Shown piece after piece: positions 6,351-6,733 of a stretch of DNA of 6,733 nt. Location of the stretch: positions 1-6,733 of the forward strand of contig JAQTOL010000181.1 of assembly GCA_028748945.1 (NCBI GenBank). The letters are read 5' to 3'. Under the pieces are notes generated by a model. The model had not been told where the DNA came from. It made no database searches and saw only the letters and a program-made list of their open reading frames with translations. How positions within the stretch are numbered: position 1 is the stretch's first letter; the number at the start of each line of letters is the position of its first letter. Source of the stretch: Paludibacter sp. (GTDB taxonomy: Bacteria > Bacteroidota > Bacteroidia > Bacteroidales > Paludibacteraceae). The position numbers and the translations under genes are program-made.

Positions 6351-6733
6351 CTATTCCGTGAGTTTTTCAGCTATCAGCATTAATTCATTTGCCGTTCTCA
6401 GATTCCGGCTGGTGGCAATGAGTTTGAGTTTGTTTTCAAAAAAACTGTTTGTGAGTTTGGTTTTCCCATAACCATTGGGGCAAAAGTTATAAATAATTTT
6501 GCCAATCTGAAGGAATTCATCCGGAGCATACCAGACAGGTGAAATCACGTCCAACAGAGTCATGTCAGGTATTTCCGACAGAAAAGTCAAATACATATTG
6601 GCGGGATCTTTCAAAGAATCTGTTCGGTAAGGATTTTTTATCAATGCATCACTTAGTTCATCTTTTGTAAGTACCAGCACCGGAACATCGAAACCGAATG
6701 TTTTTGATATTTCCCTGGATATCATTTTTTCTA
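6351..6733 (-). CDS. DUF1697 family protein, 3' part only
   Basis: The C-terminal 126 or so residues of a protein whose start lies beyond the right edge. The frame is still open at 6733, so the ATG at 6725 is internal. The fragment opens with EKMISREISKTFGFDVPVLV, the usual middle part of DUF1697 proteins, and ends with the diagnostic CPNGYGKTKLTNSFFENKL and ATSRNLRTANEL. Complete family members are about 180 residues, so roughly the first 50-60 (normally an opening of the type ALLRGINVGG) are missing only because of the window edge. Function is unknown for the family; it is a small cytoplasmic two-subdomain protein. It terminates with TAG at 6353-6351 and is followed by a strong hairpin, so it is probably not co-transcribed with the methyltransferase. 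Confidence 0.88.
   Translation of the reverse strand, partial: EKMISREISKTFGFDVPVLVLTKDELSDALIKNPYRTDSLKDPANMYLTFLSEIPDMTLLDVISPVWYAPDEFLQIGKIIYNFCPNGYGKTKLTNSFFENKLKLIATSRNLRTANELMLIAEKLTE

Overview
The window looks like a chromosomal segment from a member of the Bacteroidota, probably Bacteroidales. Base composition is A+T-rich by eye. Two intergenic regions carry the Bacteroidota-type promoter (TTTG-like, about 20 bases, then TAnnTTTG) instead of a classical -35/-10 pair, and the genes lack clear Shine-Dalgarno sequences. The gene content also fits: a secreted DUF4488-like protein, a secreted GH28 glycosidase, DUF3795 and DUF1697. All eight genes lie on the minus strand, so the window reads from right to left in the direction of transcription. 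No tRNA, rRNA, CRISPR array or insertion sequence was seen.

In transcription order: (1) the 3' part of a DUF1697 gene enters at the right edge and is followed by a strong 15-bp inverted repeat, a likely terminator. (2) A near-perfect Bacteroidota promoter then precedes a tight three-gene cluster: a stand-alone homocysteine S-methyltransferase-domain protein, a cysteine-rich DUF3795 protein, and a RibD C-terminal/DHFR-like reductase, with gaps of 22 and 7 bases. (3) After 124 bases comes a GNAT acetyltransferase with no in-frame ATG, then, 19 bases on, a secreted GH28 (polygalacturonase-fold) enzyme. (4) After 195 bases comes a small secreted DUF4488-like protein. (5) Finally rarA (mgsA), with its own promoter, is interrupted by an amber stop at codon 40, just before the Walker A loop. 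A nested palindrome resembling a dispersed intergenic repeat lies downstream of rarA at the left edge.

Most of this is ordinary housekeeping and accessory metabolism. I see no convincing new defence, mobile or RNA system. The points that most deserve a second look are the broken rarA, the nested palindrome at 12-60, the missing GHG and RIK motifs in the GH28 enzyme, the ATG-less acetyltransferase, and the unexplained methyltransferase/DUF3795/reductase cluster. No gap between genes exceeds 300 bases. The largest are 1984-2178, 6161-6350 and 1338-1506.
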